From positions 16,987 to 80,986 of the forward strand of contig DCHX01000029.1 in NCBI GenBank assembly GCA_002315685.1: 64,000 nucleotides of DNA. The letters run 5' to 3'. This DNA comes from Ruminococcaceae bacterium UBA1741. GTDB lineage: Bacteria > Bacillota > Clostridia > Oscillospirales > Acutalibacteraceae. A program made the position numbers and the translations under genes. This document shows positions 1 through 8,618 of this stretch, piece by piece; position 1 is the first letter of the stretch; every line of letters starts with the position of its first letter. The notes beneath the pieces were generated by a model that did not search any database, was not told the DNA's origin, and was given only the letters and a program-made list of their open reading frames with translations.

Positions 1-1
1 A

Positions 2-49
2 GAACCTAAAAAAGACAGTGATGTTCCGCTTTACGGAAAAATCAACTAA
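2..49 (+). CDS. C-terminal tail of an unidentified protein (partial)
   Basis: The reading frame open from base 2 ends at TAA 47-49 and encodes the last 15 residues, EPKKDSDVPLYGKIN. A terminator hairpin follows within 10 bases, which supports this being a genuine gene end rather than chance. The fragment is too short and too polar to assign to a family; nothing about its function can be said from this window. Confidence 0.5.
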   Translation, partial: EPKKDSDVPLYGKIN

Positions 50-56
50 TGCTTTT

Positions 57-87
57 CGGTGGTGTTTTTATTGCATCACCGTTTTTT
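57..87 (+). terminator. Rho-independent terminator before rpsU
   Basis: Arms CGGTGGTG (57-64) and CATCACCG (74-81) pair with one G-U, followed by six T residues. It closes the partial upstream gene and separates it from the rpsU promoter. Confidence 0.75.
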
Positions 88-129
88 GATATAAATATAC
101 AAAAATAATGTAAAAATACTAAATAATGC

Positions 130-159
130 TTGACATAAAGCAATTATTTAATGTATAAT
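130..159 (+). promoter_or_regulatory. Sigma-A-type promoter of rpsU
   Basis: A perfect -35 TTGACA (130-135) and a perfect -10 TATAAT (154-159) are separated by 18 bases. The start codon of rpsU is about 50 bases downstream, leaving a short leader. Confidence 0.85.
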
Positions 160-207
160 CATAGTACAAGTATAACCCCTGCGATTTTGCGGAGGGAGGG
201 AATATAA

Positions 208-384
208 ATGAGTCAGGTAAAAGTTAAAGAAAACGAATCTCTTGATAATGCTCTTCGTCGTTTTAAGAGACAAACTGCTAAGGACGGAGTTATTCAGGAA
301 GTTCGTAAAAGAGAGCATTATGAGAAGCCCTCTGTAAAGCGCAAAAAGAAGTCGGAAGCTGCTCGTAAGAGAAAGTTCCGCTAA
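208..384 (+). CDS. rpsU: 30S ribosomal protein S21
   Basis: A 58-residue, strongly basic protein that joins the small ribosomal subunit near the platform and the anti-Shine-Dalgarno region of 16S rRNA. It shows the usual S21 features: an acidic-to-basic N-terminal part containing [11 protein letters not shown] (residues 12-22), the central REHYEKPS (35-42), and a C-terminal tail of Arg/Lys. The start ATG has a strong site, GGAGGGAGGG, at 191-200. It is a single-gene unit: it has its own consensus promoter and a strong terminator directly after the stop. The gene is often missed because of its length. Confidence 0.96.
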   Translation: MSQVKVKENESLDNALRRFKRQTAKDGVIQEVRKREHYEKPSVKRKKKSEAARKRKFR

Positions 385-396
385 TTTAGCATTATT

Positions 397-422
397 AAAA
401 AGGCGGTATATACCGCCTTTTT
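397..422 (+). terminator. Terminator of rpsU
   Basis: A long perfect stem, AAAAAGGCGGTA (397-408) against TACCGCCTTTTT (411-422), with T residues in and after the right arm. The A-rich left arm means it could also stop transcription arriving from the right. Confidence 0.88.
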
Positions 423-442
423 ATTATTTTTTGGAGTGTTTT

Positions 443-943
443 ATGTTACTGAAACCTAATTTGAAGCTTGATAAAATAACCGATATAACCTATGAAATGT
501 TAAAACGCCGTAATATCACATCTTTGCTTTTGGATGTTGATAATACCCTCTCTACACATCACGGGATGGTGCTTTGTGCCGGGCTTGAGGAATGGCTTAA
601 ATATATGAAGGATAACGGTATTAACCTGCTTATCCTTTCAAACTCAAAAAAGAAAAGGGTAGAGCCGTTCGCTGAAAAAATCGGACTTCCCTTTATTTCG
701 CTCGGGCTTAAACCGCTTTTTACCGGTTTTGCAAGAGGCAGGAAAAGACTGAATGTCGGTCGTAAAAATTTAGCTATTGTAGGCGACCAAATTTTTACCG
801 ATACATTAGGCGGTAATTTCTACGGAATAAACACAATACTTTTAACCCCGATAAAGCCCGAAAGCAGTTTGAGGTTCAAAATTAAAAGAAGGCTTGAAAA
901 GGCGGTATATAAAATTTATAAAATCGAAGATATGAAGGAGTAA
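443..943 (+). CDS. yqeG: YqeG family HAD IIIA-type phosphatase
   Basis: Predicted cytoplasmic haloacid-dehalogenase-fold phosphatase of 166 residues. The nucleophile motif DVDNT is at 31-35, the second-motif serine lies in LSNS (65-68), and the acidic motif GDQIFTD is at 114-120. The length and the lack of a large cap domain fit the YqeG family, whose members are related to mitochondrial phosphatidylglycerophosphate phosphatases; the actual substrate here is unproven. I chose ATG 443 because GGAG at 433-436 sits correctly before it; an in-frame TTG at 431 lies upstream of that site. It precedes the endonuclease IV-like gene by 4 bases, so the two are probably co-transcribed. Confidence 0.88.
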   Translation: MLLKPNLKLDKITDITYEMLKRRNITSLLLDVDNTLSTHHGMVLCAGLEEWLKYMKDNGINLLILSNSKKKRVEPFAEKIGLPFISLGLKPLFTGFARGRKRLNVGRKNLAIVGDQIFTDTLGGNFYGINTILLTPIKPESSLRFKIKRRLEKAVYKIYKIEDMKE

Positions 944-947
944 GCTT

Positions 948-1802
948 ATGTCTTGTAAATTCGGTCCTGCCGGAAACTCAAATTCTTTTTTCGATATGGG
1001 ATATAAAAATAGTTTGCAAGTACCCGAATATATCACAAAGATGGGACTTGATGTATTTGAGTATTCTTGCGGACGAGGTGTAAACATAGGTCTTGAAAAG
1101 GCAAGCGAGCTTGGAAAACTTGCGAAAGAAAAGGGTATTCTCTTATCTTTACACGCACCTTATTATATTTCTATGTCATCAGTCGAGGAAGAAAAAAGAC
1201 TTAATTCGATAAATTACATTTTGGCAAGTGCGAGAGCGGTAAACGCTATGGGCGGTAACAGAATTGTTGTTCATACCGGCTCTTGCGGAAAAATAAGCCG
1301 TGAAGAAGCACTTTATTTGGCAAAGGATACAATGAAATCAGCCCTTTTGGCTCTTGATAGCGAGAATTTAGGCCATATTCATATTTGCCCAGAAACTATG
1401 GGAAAGGTTAATCAGCTTGGTACACTTGACGAGGTAATTGAGCTTTGTACTCTTGATGAACGGCTTATTCCCTGTATTGATTTCGGACACTTGAATGCCC
1501 GTGATTTAGGCTTCTTCAAGGTGTTTGAGGATTATGAAAGTGTGTATAATAATATCGAAAACCGTTTAGGCGAAGATAGACTTAAAAATTTCCATTCGCA
1601 TTTTTCAAAGATAGAATACACAACGGGCGGGGAAAAAAGGCATTTGACCTTTGAGGATACTCTTTACGGTCCTGATTTTGAGCCTGTTATGGAGCTTTCA
1701 TATAAAAAGAATTGCAGTAATATATTTATTTGTGAGTCTGACGGAACACAAGCCGAGGACGCAAAACAAATGAAAGACTGTTATATGTCTATTAAGGATT
1801 GA
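948..1802 (+). CDS. Endonuclease IV-like TIM-barrel protein
   Basis: A 284-residue protein of the AP endonuclease 2 (xylose isomerase-like TIM barrel) superfamily. Likely metal ligands are in the expected order: His69 (in HAPY), His109 (in HTG), Glu149 (in CPETMG), Asp178 and His181 (in DFGH), His216/His218, and Glu263. These match the trinuclear zinc site of deoxyribonuclease IV, which cuts DNA 5' of abasic sites. The sequence is divergent from classical Nfo, so a role in sugar chemistry cannot be excluded. ATG 948 has GGAG at 937-940 in front of it and follows yqeG by 4 bases, pointing to a two-gene operon. The last bases overlap the -35 of the trkA promoter. Confidence 0.8.
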   Translation: MSCKFGPAGNSNSFFDMGYKNSLQVPEYITKMGLDVFEYSCGRGVNIGLEKASELGKLAKEKGILLSLHAPYYISMSSVEEEKRLNSINYILASARAVNAMGGNRIVVHTGSCGKISREEALYLAKDTMKSALLALDSENLGHIHICPETMGKVNQLGTLDEVIELCTLDERLIPCIDFGHLNARDLGFFKVFEDYESVYNNIENRLGEDRLKNFHSHFSKIEYTTGGEKRHLTFEDTLYGPDFEPVMELSYKKNCSNIFICESDGTQAEDAKQMKDCYMSIKD

Positions 1803-1827
1803 ATTAGTTAAAATTTGGGTGTATAAT
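1799..1827 (+). promoter_or_regulatory. Promoter of the potassium uptake operon
   Basis: TTGAAT (1799-1804), a 17-base spacer, and a perfect TATAAT (1822-1827). It lies 33 bases before the trkA start, with the -35 inside the end of the previous gene. Confidence 0.7.
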
Positions 1828-1859
1828 CTTTTTACCTAACATTTTAAGGAGAAGGTTTA

Positions 1860-3224
1860 ATGAAAATAATTATCGCAGGTTGCGGAAAAGTCGGAGATAT
1901 TCTTATTAAAGACCTCACGGCTGAGGGACATAATGTTGTTGTTATTGATAAAGACTCTAATGTTTTGCAGTCAATAACCAATATTTATGATGTGATGTGC
2001 GTTTGCGGAAGTGCTGCCGACTACGATACACTTATTGAGGCGGATATAAAAACAGCACAGATTTTTGTGGCTGTTACCGGCTCTGATGAACTTAATATGC
2101 TTGCCTGCTTTATTGCAAAAAAGCTTGGTATTGAGCATACTATTGCCCGAATAAGAAACCCCGAATACAATGACAACGGCGAGGGCTATAACTTTATTAA
2201 GCAACAGCTTAATTTATCACTTGCAATAAATCCCGAAAGATTAGCGGCCCACGAAATATATAATATCTTAAAGCTTCCGAGTGCTCTTAATATAGAAACA
2301 TTTTCAAACGGAAAGTTTGAGGTTATCGAAATTAAATTAAAGCCGGATTCTTTGCTTGACGGCACATCTCTTTCGGAGCTTCGAAAGAAATTACCCGAAA
2401 AATTTCTTATTTGTGTCGTAAAAAGAGGGGAAGAAACTTATATCCCCGACGGTAATTTTGTGCTTAAAGCAGGGGATATTATAGCATTTACCGCAGAACC
2501 GTCCCAGGTTCAAAGACTTCTTAAAAAGATTTCAAAGCTTCAAAAACAAGCAAGAAATGTTATGATAATGGGTGCAAGTAAAACTGCATATTATTTGGCG
2601 AAAACCCTTATTGCAAGTGGAAATTCCGTTAAGATTATAGAAAGAAATAAGGAAAGATGTCTTGAAGTAAGCAAGGCGTTGCCGAATGCTACGGTTATTT
2701 TCGGCGATGGCTCCGAAAGAGAATTATTACTTGAAGAAGGCATTACTTCGGTTGATGCGTTTGTTTCGCTTACCGGTATGGATGAGGAAAATATACTTGT
2801 GTCAATGTTTGCTTCCTCCCAAAATGTTCCTAAGGTTATATCAAAGGTCAACCGTTCGGGACTTGCCTCTATGACCGAAAAGTTAGACCTTGATACGATT
2901 ATTACCCCAAAAAAGATTATTTCCGATGTTATTGTAAGATATGCCCGTGCGCTTCAAAACTCGGCGGGAAGTAAAATGGAAACCCTTTATAAGATAATGG
3001 GCGGAAAAGCTGAGGCACTTGAATTTATCGTTGAAGATACCTTCAAGAGTGTTAATATACCACTTAAAGACTTAAAACTCAAACCGAATATTATTATTTC
3101 GGGAATTTTAAGAGGCAGAAAATCAATTATCCCGTCGGGCGACGATGTTATATTGCCTAATGATAGGGTAATTGTAATTGCGACCGGTCAGCATATTGAC
3201 GACCTTTCGGATATTATTAAGTAA
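1860..3224 (+). CDS. trkA: Trk potassium uptake regulatory subunit TrkA
   Basis: A 454-residue cytosolic gating subunit with the full tandem arrangement: RCK_N (about 1-120, with nucleotide-binding GCGKVG at 7-12), RCK_C (about 140-220), a second RCK_N (about 232-350, starting at the MIMGAS strand) and a second RCK_C (about 370-454). In this family the RCK_N domains bind NAD(H)/ATP and the RCK_C domains often bind cyclic-di-AMP, controlling the TrkH pore. AAGGAG sits 6 to 11 bases before ATG 1860. It is first in a four-gene operon; trkH follows after 17 bases, making a matched TrkA/TrkH pair. Confidence 0.93.
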   Translation: MKIIIAGCGKVGDILIKDLTAEGHNVVVIDKDSNVLQSITNIYDVMCVCGSAADYDTLIEADIKTAQIFVAVTGSDELNMLACFIAKKLGIEHTIARIRNPEYNDNGEGYNFIKQQLNLSLAINPERLAAHEIYNILKLPSALNIETFSNGKFEVIEIKLKPDSLLDGTSLSELRKKLPEKFLICVVKRGEETYIPDGNFVLKAGDIIAFTAEPSQVQRLLKKISKLQKQARNVMIMGASKTAYYLAKTLIASGNSVKIIERNKERCLEVSKALPNATVIFGDGSERELLLEEGITSVDAFVSLTGMDEENILVSMFASSQNVPKVISKVNRSGLASMTEKLDLDTIITPKKIISDVIVRYARALQNSAGSKMETLYKIMGGKAEALEFIVEDTFKSVNIPLKDLKLKPNIIISGILRGRKSIIPSGDDVILPNDRVIVIATGQHIDDLSDIIK

Positions 3225-3241
3225 GGCGAGAGTTTTATTAA

Positions 3242-4690
3242 ATGAATACAAAAATGGTTTTTTATATAACGGGAAAGATTATCAGTACAGTGGCAATTCT
3301 TATGCTTTTACCGATAACCGTTTCGTTTATATACTCTGAAACAACATCGCTTTTGTGCTTTTCGGCGGTGGCAATATCGGCTTTTATATTAGGCGGTGTT
3401 TTGTCGCTTGTTTGTAAAAGCGGTAATACAAATATTTATGCCCGTGAAGGCTTTATTATTGTTGTAATGGCTTGGCTTTCGGTATCGGTTATCGGTGCTT
3501 TGCCGTTTGTAGTAAGCCGTGAAATCCCTTCGTTTGTTGATGCTTTCTTTGAAACGGTAAGCGGTTTTACCACTACGGGTGCATCAATTCTTGACAATGT
3601 AGAGCTTTTGAGCAAAAGTATGCTGTTTTGGCGTAGCTTTACCCACTTTATCGGCGGTATGGGCGTACTTGTTTTCGTAATGGCGATTATTCCGAGCGTT
3701 TCGGATAGGTCTATTCACATTTTGCGTGCCGAGATGCCGGGACCTACCGTTGATAAAATTGTGCCCCGTGCGAAGGACACCGCTAAAATACTTTACCTTA
3801 TTTATATCGGTATGACACTTGCCCAAATTGCTTTGCTGTATTTCGGCGGAATGCCTTTGTTTGACAGCATTGTTCATTCGTTCGGCACTGCGGGTACGGG
3901 CGGATTCGGAATAAAATCCACAAGTGTTGCCGGTTATTCCACCTATTCAAAATGGGTTATCGGAATATTTATGGTTCTTTTCGGAATAAATTTTAACCTG
4001 TTTTATCTTTTGCTTATCAAGCGTTCAAAATCGGCATTTAAGAGCACTGAGCTTTGGACATATTTAGGTATCGTTACTATATCCGTAATTGCGATTTGCG
4101 CTAATATATATTCGGTTTACGGCAACCTTTCTGCTACATTGACAGATTCGTTTTTCCAAGTATCTTCAATTATTTCCACAACTGGTTATTCTACAACCGA
4201 CTTTAATACTTGGCCTACATTATCTAAAACGATTTTGCTTATACTAATGGTAATCGGCGCTTGCGGAGGCTCTACTGCCGGCGGTATAAAGGTTTCAAGA
4301 ATTGTGCTGTCCTTTAAGATTTTGGCAAGAAAGATAAAAACGCTTTCTCATCCCCGTGCTGTTTCTACCGTTAAAATTGACGGAAAAAATGTAGATGAGG
4401 ATACTATTTCAAGCGTTTGCATTTATACTATGATTTATGCTATTTGTGTAATAGCGATTTTCCTTTTGCTATCTTTCGAAAAAACCGATATTGAAACTAA
4501 TTTAAGCGCAACACTTGCTTGTTTTAATAATATCGGTCCCGGTCTCGGACAAGTAGGACCGCTTAGCAGTTATTCGGGATATTCGGCATTTTCAAAAATC
4601 GTATTATCCTTTGCGATGCTTATGGGACGGCTTGAAATATTCCCGATAATAGTATTTTTCGCTCCCCGTTCTTGGAAAAAAGGTAGGTAA
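3242..4690 (+). CDS. trkH: Trk potassium transporter membrane subunit TrkH
   Basis: A 482-residue integral membrane protein of the superfamily of K+ transporters. It has the extra N-terminal helix pair typical of TrkH and then four pore-loop repeats; selectivity-filter segments are visible as SGFTTTGAS, GTAGTGGFG, SSIISTTGYS and NNIGPGLG. It carries K+ across the membrane, gated by the two-RCK TrkA encoded just upstream. The gene follows trkA by 17 bases and is followed 9 bases later by a second, shorter transporter gene of the same superfamily. Full length, no sign of decay. Confidence 0.94.
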   Translation: MNTKMVFYITGKIISTVAILMLLPITVSFIYSETTSLLCFSAVAISAFILGGVLSLVCKSGNTNIYAREGFIIVVMAWLSVSVIGALPFVVSREIPSFVDAFFETVSGFTTTGASILDNVELLSKSMLFWRSFTHFIGGMGVLVFVMAIIPSVSDRSIHILRAEMPGPTVDKIVPRAKDTAKILYLIYIGMTLAQIALLYFGGMPLFDSIVHSFGTAGTGGFGIKSTSVAGYSTYSKWVIGIFMVLFGINFNLFYLLLIKRSKSAFKSTELWTYLGIVTISVIAICANIYSVYGNLSATLTDSFFQVSSIISTTGYSTTDFNTWPTLSKTILLILMVIGACGGSTAGGIKVSRIVLSFKILARKIKTLSHPRAVSTVKIDGKNVDEDTISSVCIYTMIYAICVIAIFLLLSFEKTDIETNLSATLACFNNIGPGLGQVGPLSSYSGYSAFSKIVLSFAMLMGRLEIFPIIVFFAPRSWKKGR

Positions 4691-4699
4691 TAGTAAAAA

Positions 4700-6016
4700 A
4701 TGAAAAACCGTAAGTTTTTTTCTTCCGAGAGAACTGTTATTTTCGGATTTTCGGCTTTAATACTTTTAGGCGCAATGCTTTTAATGCTGCCGATTTCTTC
4801 AAACGGAGGTATGGGCTTTATTGATGCGCTTTTTACCGCTACATCATCCTCCTGCGTTACAGGACTTGTTGTAAAAGACACGGCAACATACTTTACCGTT
4901 TTCGGTAAGATAGTTATAATGCTTATGATACAAATCGGAGGAATGGGTGTTGTAACTATGGCTGTTCTTGCTGCCATTATTTCGGGCAGAAGAATAGGTC
5001 TTAACCAAAGAAGTATAATGCAAAATTCTATTTCCGCACCTAAAATCGGCGGAATTATTAAGCTTACGGGCTTTATCGTTAAGGTTTCTCTGTCTATTGA
5101 ATTTTTAGGTGCCGCCGCTCTTTGTTTTCCGTTTTGTAAGAGCTTCGGAATAAAGGGCGTTTGGTATGCGGTGTTCCATTCGGTTTCGGCGTTTTGTAAC
5201 GCGGGATTTGATATAATAGACAAAAAACAACCCTTTTCATCGTTTTGTGAATACTCAACCGAGCCTGTTATCAATGTAACATTTATGCTTTTGATAATTA
5301 TCGGCGGTATCGGCTTTATGACTTGGGACGATATAAAAAACCATAAGTTTAGGTTAAGAAGATATTCTTTGCAAAGTAAGGTTGTATTAACCGTAACCGC
5401 TATACTTGTGTTTTTACCGGCGATTTTTTTCTTTTTGTTTGAGTTCGCCGATTTGCCGACTGTCAAAAGAATATGGGTATCGCTTTTTCAGTCGGTAACT
5501 TTAAGAACGGCGGGATTTAATACCGTCTCTTTTGATAAACTCAGTGATAGCGGAAAGCTTATTATGATAGCGATTATGTTGGTAGGCGGTGCGCCCGGCT
5601 CTACTGCGGGAGGTATGAAGGTTACTACCGTTGCGGTTATGTTTTTCTCGGTAATGTCGGTATTCAAACGAAAAAACTCTGCCGAAGCCTTCGGCAGAAG
5701 AATACCCGATTCGGTTATTAAAAACGCCGCCGCAATATTCTTCCTTTATCTTACGCTTTTTGTTACGGGTGCCGTAGTTATAAGTATGGTGGAATCGTTA
5801 CCGCTTATAGATTGTCTTTTTGAAACATCTTCGGCAATAGCAACCGTAGGACTCACGGTCGGCATTACATCTTCACTTTCGGCAATTTCAAAAATAATAC
5901 TTATCGCCCTTATGTTTTTAGGCCGTGTCGGCGGTCTTACAATAGTCTTTGCGACTGTTTCGGGCGGCGATGTTGATACTAAAAAATTACCGCAGGAAAA
6001 AATTACGGTAGGATAG
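4700..6016 (+). CDS. ktrB: KtrB/TrkG-type potassium transporter membrane subunit
   Basis: A 438-residue membrane protein of the same K+ transporter superfamily as the preceding gene but lacking the extra N-terminal helices, which fits KtrB rather than TrkH. The four filter loops are seen as TSSSCVTGLV, SAFCNAGFD, VTLRTAGFN and SAIATVGLT, each with the conserved glycine. KtrB dimers conduct K+, often coupled to Na+, and need a ring of single-RCK KtrA for control; exactly such a gene follows after 9 bases. It shares the operon with trkA-trkH, so this organism makes two parallel systems from one transcript. Confidence 0.9.
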   Translation: MKNRKFFSSERTVIFGFSALILLGAMLLMLPISSNGGMGFIDALFTATSSSCVTGLVVKDTATYFTVFGKIVIMLMIQIGGMGVVTMAVLAAIISGRRIGLNQRSIMQNSISAPKIGGIIKLTGFIVKVSLSIEFLGAAALCFPFCKSFGIKGVWYAVFHSVSAFCNAGFDIIDKKQPFSSFCEYSTEPVINVTFMLLIIIGGIGFMTWDDIKNHKFRLRRYSLQSKVVLTVTAILVFLPAIFFFLFEFADLPTVKRIWVSLFQSVTLRTAGFNTVSFDKLSDSGKLIMIAIMLVGGAPGSTAGGMKVTTVAVMFFSVMSVFKRKNSAEAFGRRIPDSVIKNAAAIFFLYLTLFVTGAVVISMVESLPLIDCLFETSSAIATVGLTVGITSSLSAISKIILIALMFLGRVGGLTIVFATVSGGDVDTKKLPQEKITVG

Positions 6017-6025
6017 GAGAAAGCT

Positions 6026-6673
6026 ATGAAAAGTATTTTGGTAATCGGTCTTGGAAGATTCGGCTACAATATAGCAAAAAAATTAAGCGAAATGAAGCAC
6101 GAGGTTATGGCGATAGACCGCCACGAAGACCTTGTAAACGAAGTTTTGGATTTTGTTACTAACGCTCAAATAGGGGACAGCACAGATATTGATTATCTTC
6201 AAACATTAGGTGTAGAAAGCTTTGATTTGTGTATAGTTGCGATTAGGAATAACTTTCAAACCTCGCTCGAAACAACCTCGCTTTTGAAAGAACTCGGCGC
6301 TAAAAAGGTTGTTTCCTGCGCTACTAATGATATACACGAAAAGTTTTTGTTGAGAAACGGTGCCGATGCCGTAGTTTATCCCGAAAAGCAACTTGCTACT
6401 TGGACGGCTGTCCGTTTTACCGCCGATAATGTTTTCGATTATATTAAGCTTGATGATGAGTTTTCGATTTTTGAGGTAAGTACCCCTGAAAATTGGGTGG
6501 GTAAAACAATCGGTCAGTTGGCTATCCGACCTAAATACGGTATAAATGTTTTGGCTGTTAAATCGGGCGATAAGTTTGATGTTAAGGTTATGCCGGATAC
6601 CCTTTTGACAAAAGAAGAGCATTTGCTTGTATTAGGTAGCATAAAAAATGTCAAAAAGTGCTTTGATATTTAA
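6026..6673 (+). CDS. ktrA: KtrA-type potassium uptake regulatory subunit
   Basis: A 215-residue single-unit RCK protein: RCK_N at about 1-125 with the nucleotide-binding GLGRFG near residues 8-13, and RCK_C at about 135-215. The length and single repeat match KtrA, the octameric ring that gates KtrB. RCK_C domains of KtrA are established cyclic-di-AMP targets in Firmicutes, and a CdaA-type cyclase gene lies at the far end of this window. GGAGAAAGCT precedes ATG 6026. It is last in the operon; the efp promoter begins 30 bases after its stop. Confidence 0.92.
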   Translation: MKSILVIGLGRFGYNIAKKLSEMKHEVMAIDRHEDLVNEVLDFVTNAQIGDSTDIDYLQTLGVESFDLCIVAIRNNFQTSLETTSLLKELGAKKVVSCATNDIHEKFLLRNGADAVVYPEKQLATWTAVRFTADNVFDYIKLDDEFSIFEVSTPENWVGKTIGQLAIRPKYGINVLAVKSGDKFDVKVMPDTLLTKEEHLLVLGSIKNVKKCFDI

Positions 6674-6704
6674 CCGACCGCTGTTTTTTCGACTTATATT
6701 TTTC

Positions 6705-6733
6705 TTGACAAAATACTGTATATAAAGTATAAT
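6705..6733 (+). promoter_or_regulatory. Consensus promoter of efp
   Basis: Perfect TTGACA (6705-6710) and TATAAT (6728-6733) with the optimal 17-base spacer, 45 bases before the efp start codon. No clear terminator separates it from ktrA, so some read-through is possible. Confidence 0.88.
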
Positions 6734-6778
6734 TTTTAAGATAAATTATTATTTTTATTATTTTTGGAGGAATTATAA

Positions 6779-7336
6779 ATGGTAAGTGCCGGAGATTTTA
6801 GAAATGGTGTAACATTTGAGGAGGACGGTCAAGTTCTTCAAGTTGTTGAATTCCAGCATGTTAAACCCGGAAAGGGTGCTGCGTTCGTAAGAACAAAAAC
6901 CAAGAATGTTATTACCGGTGCGGTAGTTGAAAAATCATATAACCCAACTGCTAAATTCCCAACTGCTTTTATTGAAAGAAAAGATATGGAATATTCCTAT
7001 GCGGATGGCGACCTTTATTACTTTATGGACCAGGAAACCTATGATATGGTTCCGATCAATAAGAGCGAAATGAGCGACAACTTTAAGTTCGTTAAGGAAA
7101 ATATGGTATGCAAGATTTTGTCATATAAGGGCAAAGTATTCGGTGTAGAGCCACCTACATTTGTTGAGTTGGTTGTAGCTCATACCGAACCCGGATTTGC
7201 CGGAAATACCGCTACTAACGCTACTAAGCCCGCTACTCTTGAAACCGGTTGTGAAATCCGTGTTCCGCTTTTCATAAACGAAGGCGAAGCTATTCGTATT
7301 GATACCCGTACCGGCGAGTATATGGAACGCGCTTAA
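6779..7336 (+). CDS. efp: Translation elongation factor P
   Basis: A 185-residue three-domain (KOW-like plus two OB folds) factor that binds between the P and E sites of the ribosome and relieves stalling at polyproline. The domain I loop carries the conserved lysine in PGKG (around residue 32), the site that is modified or acts unmodified depending on lineage; no modification genes (epmA/epmB, earP, ymfI) were seen in the window. Domain III ends with the typical [19 protein letters not shown] precedes ATG 6779. It is driven by a perfect promoter, consistent with abundant expression, and is followed after 24 bases by the Cys-rich gene. Confidence 0.97.
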   Translation: MVSAGDFRNGVTFEEDGQVLQVVEFQHVKPGKGAAFVRTKTKNVITGAVVEKSYNPTAKFPTAFIERKDMEYSYADGDLYYFMDQETYDMVPINKSEMSDNFKFVKENMVCKILSYKGKVFGVEPPTFVELVVAHTEPGFAGNTATNATKPATLETGCEIRVPLFINEGEAIRIDTRTGEYMERA

Positions 7337-7360
7337 ATTATTTTTTAAGGAGAAACTATA

Positions 7361-7810
7361 ATGGATATTTGTGAGAAAATTGCTTATATCAACGGTCTTG
7401 CGGAAGGTCTTGACCTTGACACAACTTCAAAGGAAGGTAAAATTCTTTCCGCTATAATCGATTTGCTTTCCGACATTACAGAAGAAATTTGTGATGTTGA
7501 AGATGCTTGCGATGATATGTGCGACCAGCTTGATGCTGTTGATGAGGACCTTTCCCGTTTGGAAGAAATCGTTTATGATGACGATTACGATTATGATTGT
7601 GATTGCGATTGCGATTGCGATTGTGGTTGTGATGACGATGAGCTTTATGAAATTGAATGTCCTAACTGCCACGATACTATTTATCTTGACGAGGATATGC
7701 TTGAAGACGAGATGATTGACTGCCCTAATTGCGGAACTCCTCTCGAATTTGACTTTGATTGCGATTGTTGCGACTGTTGCGATTGCGACGAAGATTCGGC
7801 TGACGAATAA
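7361..7810 (+). CDS. CD1247-type acidic protein with Asp-Cys repeats and a zinc ribbon
   Basis: A 149-residue, very acidic protein of unproven function. Residues 1-70 form a helical region resembling the CD1247 N-terminal domain found beside efp in Clostridia (recognised from memory). Residues 75-93 are an alternating Asp/Cys tract with Cys at 80, 82, 84, 86, 88 and 90. A zinc ribbon follows with CPNC at 100-103 and 121-124, and the tail (131-149) has six more cysteines (134, 136, 137, 139, 140, 142). Total: 20 cysteines. The composition suggests metal binding or metal sensing. It shares the strong efp promoter, has its own AAGGAG site, and is closed by a terminator. Confidence 0.8.
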   Translation: MDICEKIAYINGLAEGLDLDTTSKEGKILSAIIDLLSDITEEICDVEDACDDMCDQLDAVDEDLSRLEEIVYDDDYDYDCDCDCDCDCGCDDDELYEIECPNCHDTIYLDEDMLEDEMIDCPNCGTPLEFDFDCDCCDCCDCDEDSADE

Positions 7811-7824
7811 TATTTTTGTGAGTT

Positions 7825-7863
7825 ACCGCACTTCTCCTTTTGTTTGGAGCAGTGCGGTTTTTT
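7825..7863 (+). terminator. Terminator of the efp operon
   Basis: Arms ACCGCAC (7825-7831) and GTGCGGT (7852-7858) with an inner CTCC/GGAG pairing, then six T residues. It lies between the Cys-rich gene and ispD; the ispD ribosome site follows at once, so some read-through must supply ispD unless a weak internal promoter exists. Confidence 0.88.
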
Positions 7864-7877
7864 GGTATGAGGTAAAA

Positions 7878-8618
7878 ATGGAAGTTTTAGAATACAAATT
7901 TTCTTACTGCTCGGTTAATGAGGTAGAATCTAAAATGCCCGTTATTGTTGTATCGGGCGGAAATGCTACGAGAATGAAGGGCATCGACAAGCAAATGCTT
8001 GAAATTTGCGGTGTGCCGGTTGTAATCAGAACTCTTATGGCGTTTGAAAAATGCGATAGCATATCCGATATTATTCTCGTTGCCAAAAAGAGTGAGGTGC
8101 TTAATCTTCAAGGGTTGTGCAATAAATATAAAATCACTAAATTGAGTGATATTGTTGAGGGCGGAAAGACAAGACACGAATCTGTTATGTGCGGTTTTTC
8201 CCGTTTGTCCGAAAAAAATACCTGCGTTTTGATTCACGACGGCGCAAGACCTTTCGTGTCGGAAAAAACAATAAAAAATGTTTGTAAGGCACTTAAAACC
8301 TGTGATGCTTCACTTGCGGCGCAAAAAATCGTTGACACCGTTAAAAATACCGATGGCGAACTAACGGTTGTAAATACGCTTGACCGCACTAATTTGTATC
8401 TTGCCCAAACACCGCAGGGAGTAAACATAAAAAAATATTTATCGGCTTGTGAAAAAGCGGATGCCGATAAATTTACAGATGATGCTTCTATTATGGAAAA
8501 TGCGGGATATAAGGTTGCCGTTTGCGAAAGTGAGCGCACTAATATTAAAATTACTACACCCGAAGATATTGCCTTTGCCGAGGCGATTTGTAAAATTCGT
8601 GAAAGGGAGGGAAATTGA
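7878..8618 (+). CDS. ispD: 2-C-methyl-D-erythritol 4-phosphate cytidylyltransferase
   Basis: A 246-residue enzyme that joins CTP to methylerythritol phosphate, the third step of the MEP isoprenoid pathway. The nucleotidyltransferase fold is shown by [11 protein letters not shown] with downstream KQ (residues about 22-40), the HDGARPF motif near 121, and the TPQ/DDAS segments that bind substrate. There is an N-terminal extension of about 20 residues before the usual start of the fold, and the glycine-rich loop reads SGGNATRM rather than the common AAGxGxRMG. ATG 7878 with AGGT at 7870-7873 is the only start after the terminator. Its stop overlaps the ispF start. Confidence 0.93.
   Translation: MEVLEYKFSYCSVNEVESKMPVIVVSGGNATRMKGIDKQMLEICGVPVVIRTLMAFEKCDSISDIILVAKKSEVLNLQGLCNKYKITKLSDIVEGGKTRHESVMCGFSRLSEKNTCVLIHDGARPFVSEKTIKNVCKALKTCDASLAAQKIVDTVKNTDGELTVVNTLDRTNLYLAQTPQGVNIKKYLSACEKADADKFTDDASIMENAGYKVAVCESERTNIKITTPEDIAFAEAICKIREREGN

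Noticed and set aside
4570..5466. A 298-residue minus-strand open frame opposite trkH/ktrB
   Set aside because: Low-complexity translation opposite two clear transporter genes; no ribosome site. It is a shadow of the real coding strand.
7570..7640. Tandem GATTGC repeat as a CRISPR or satellite array
   Set aside because: The repeat unit is 6 bases and in frame with an Asp-Cys coding tract; there are no spacers.
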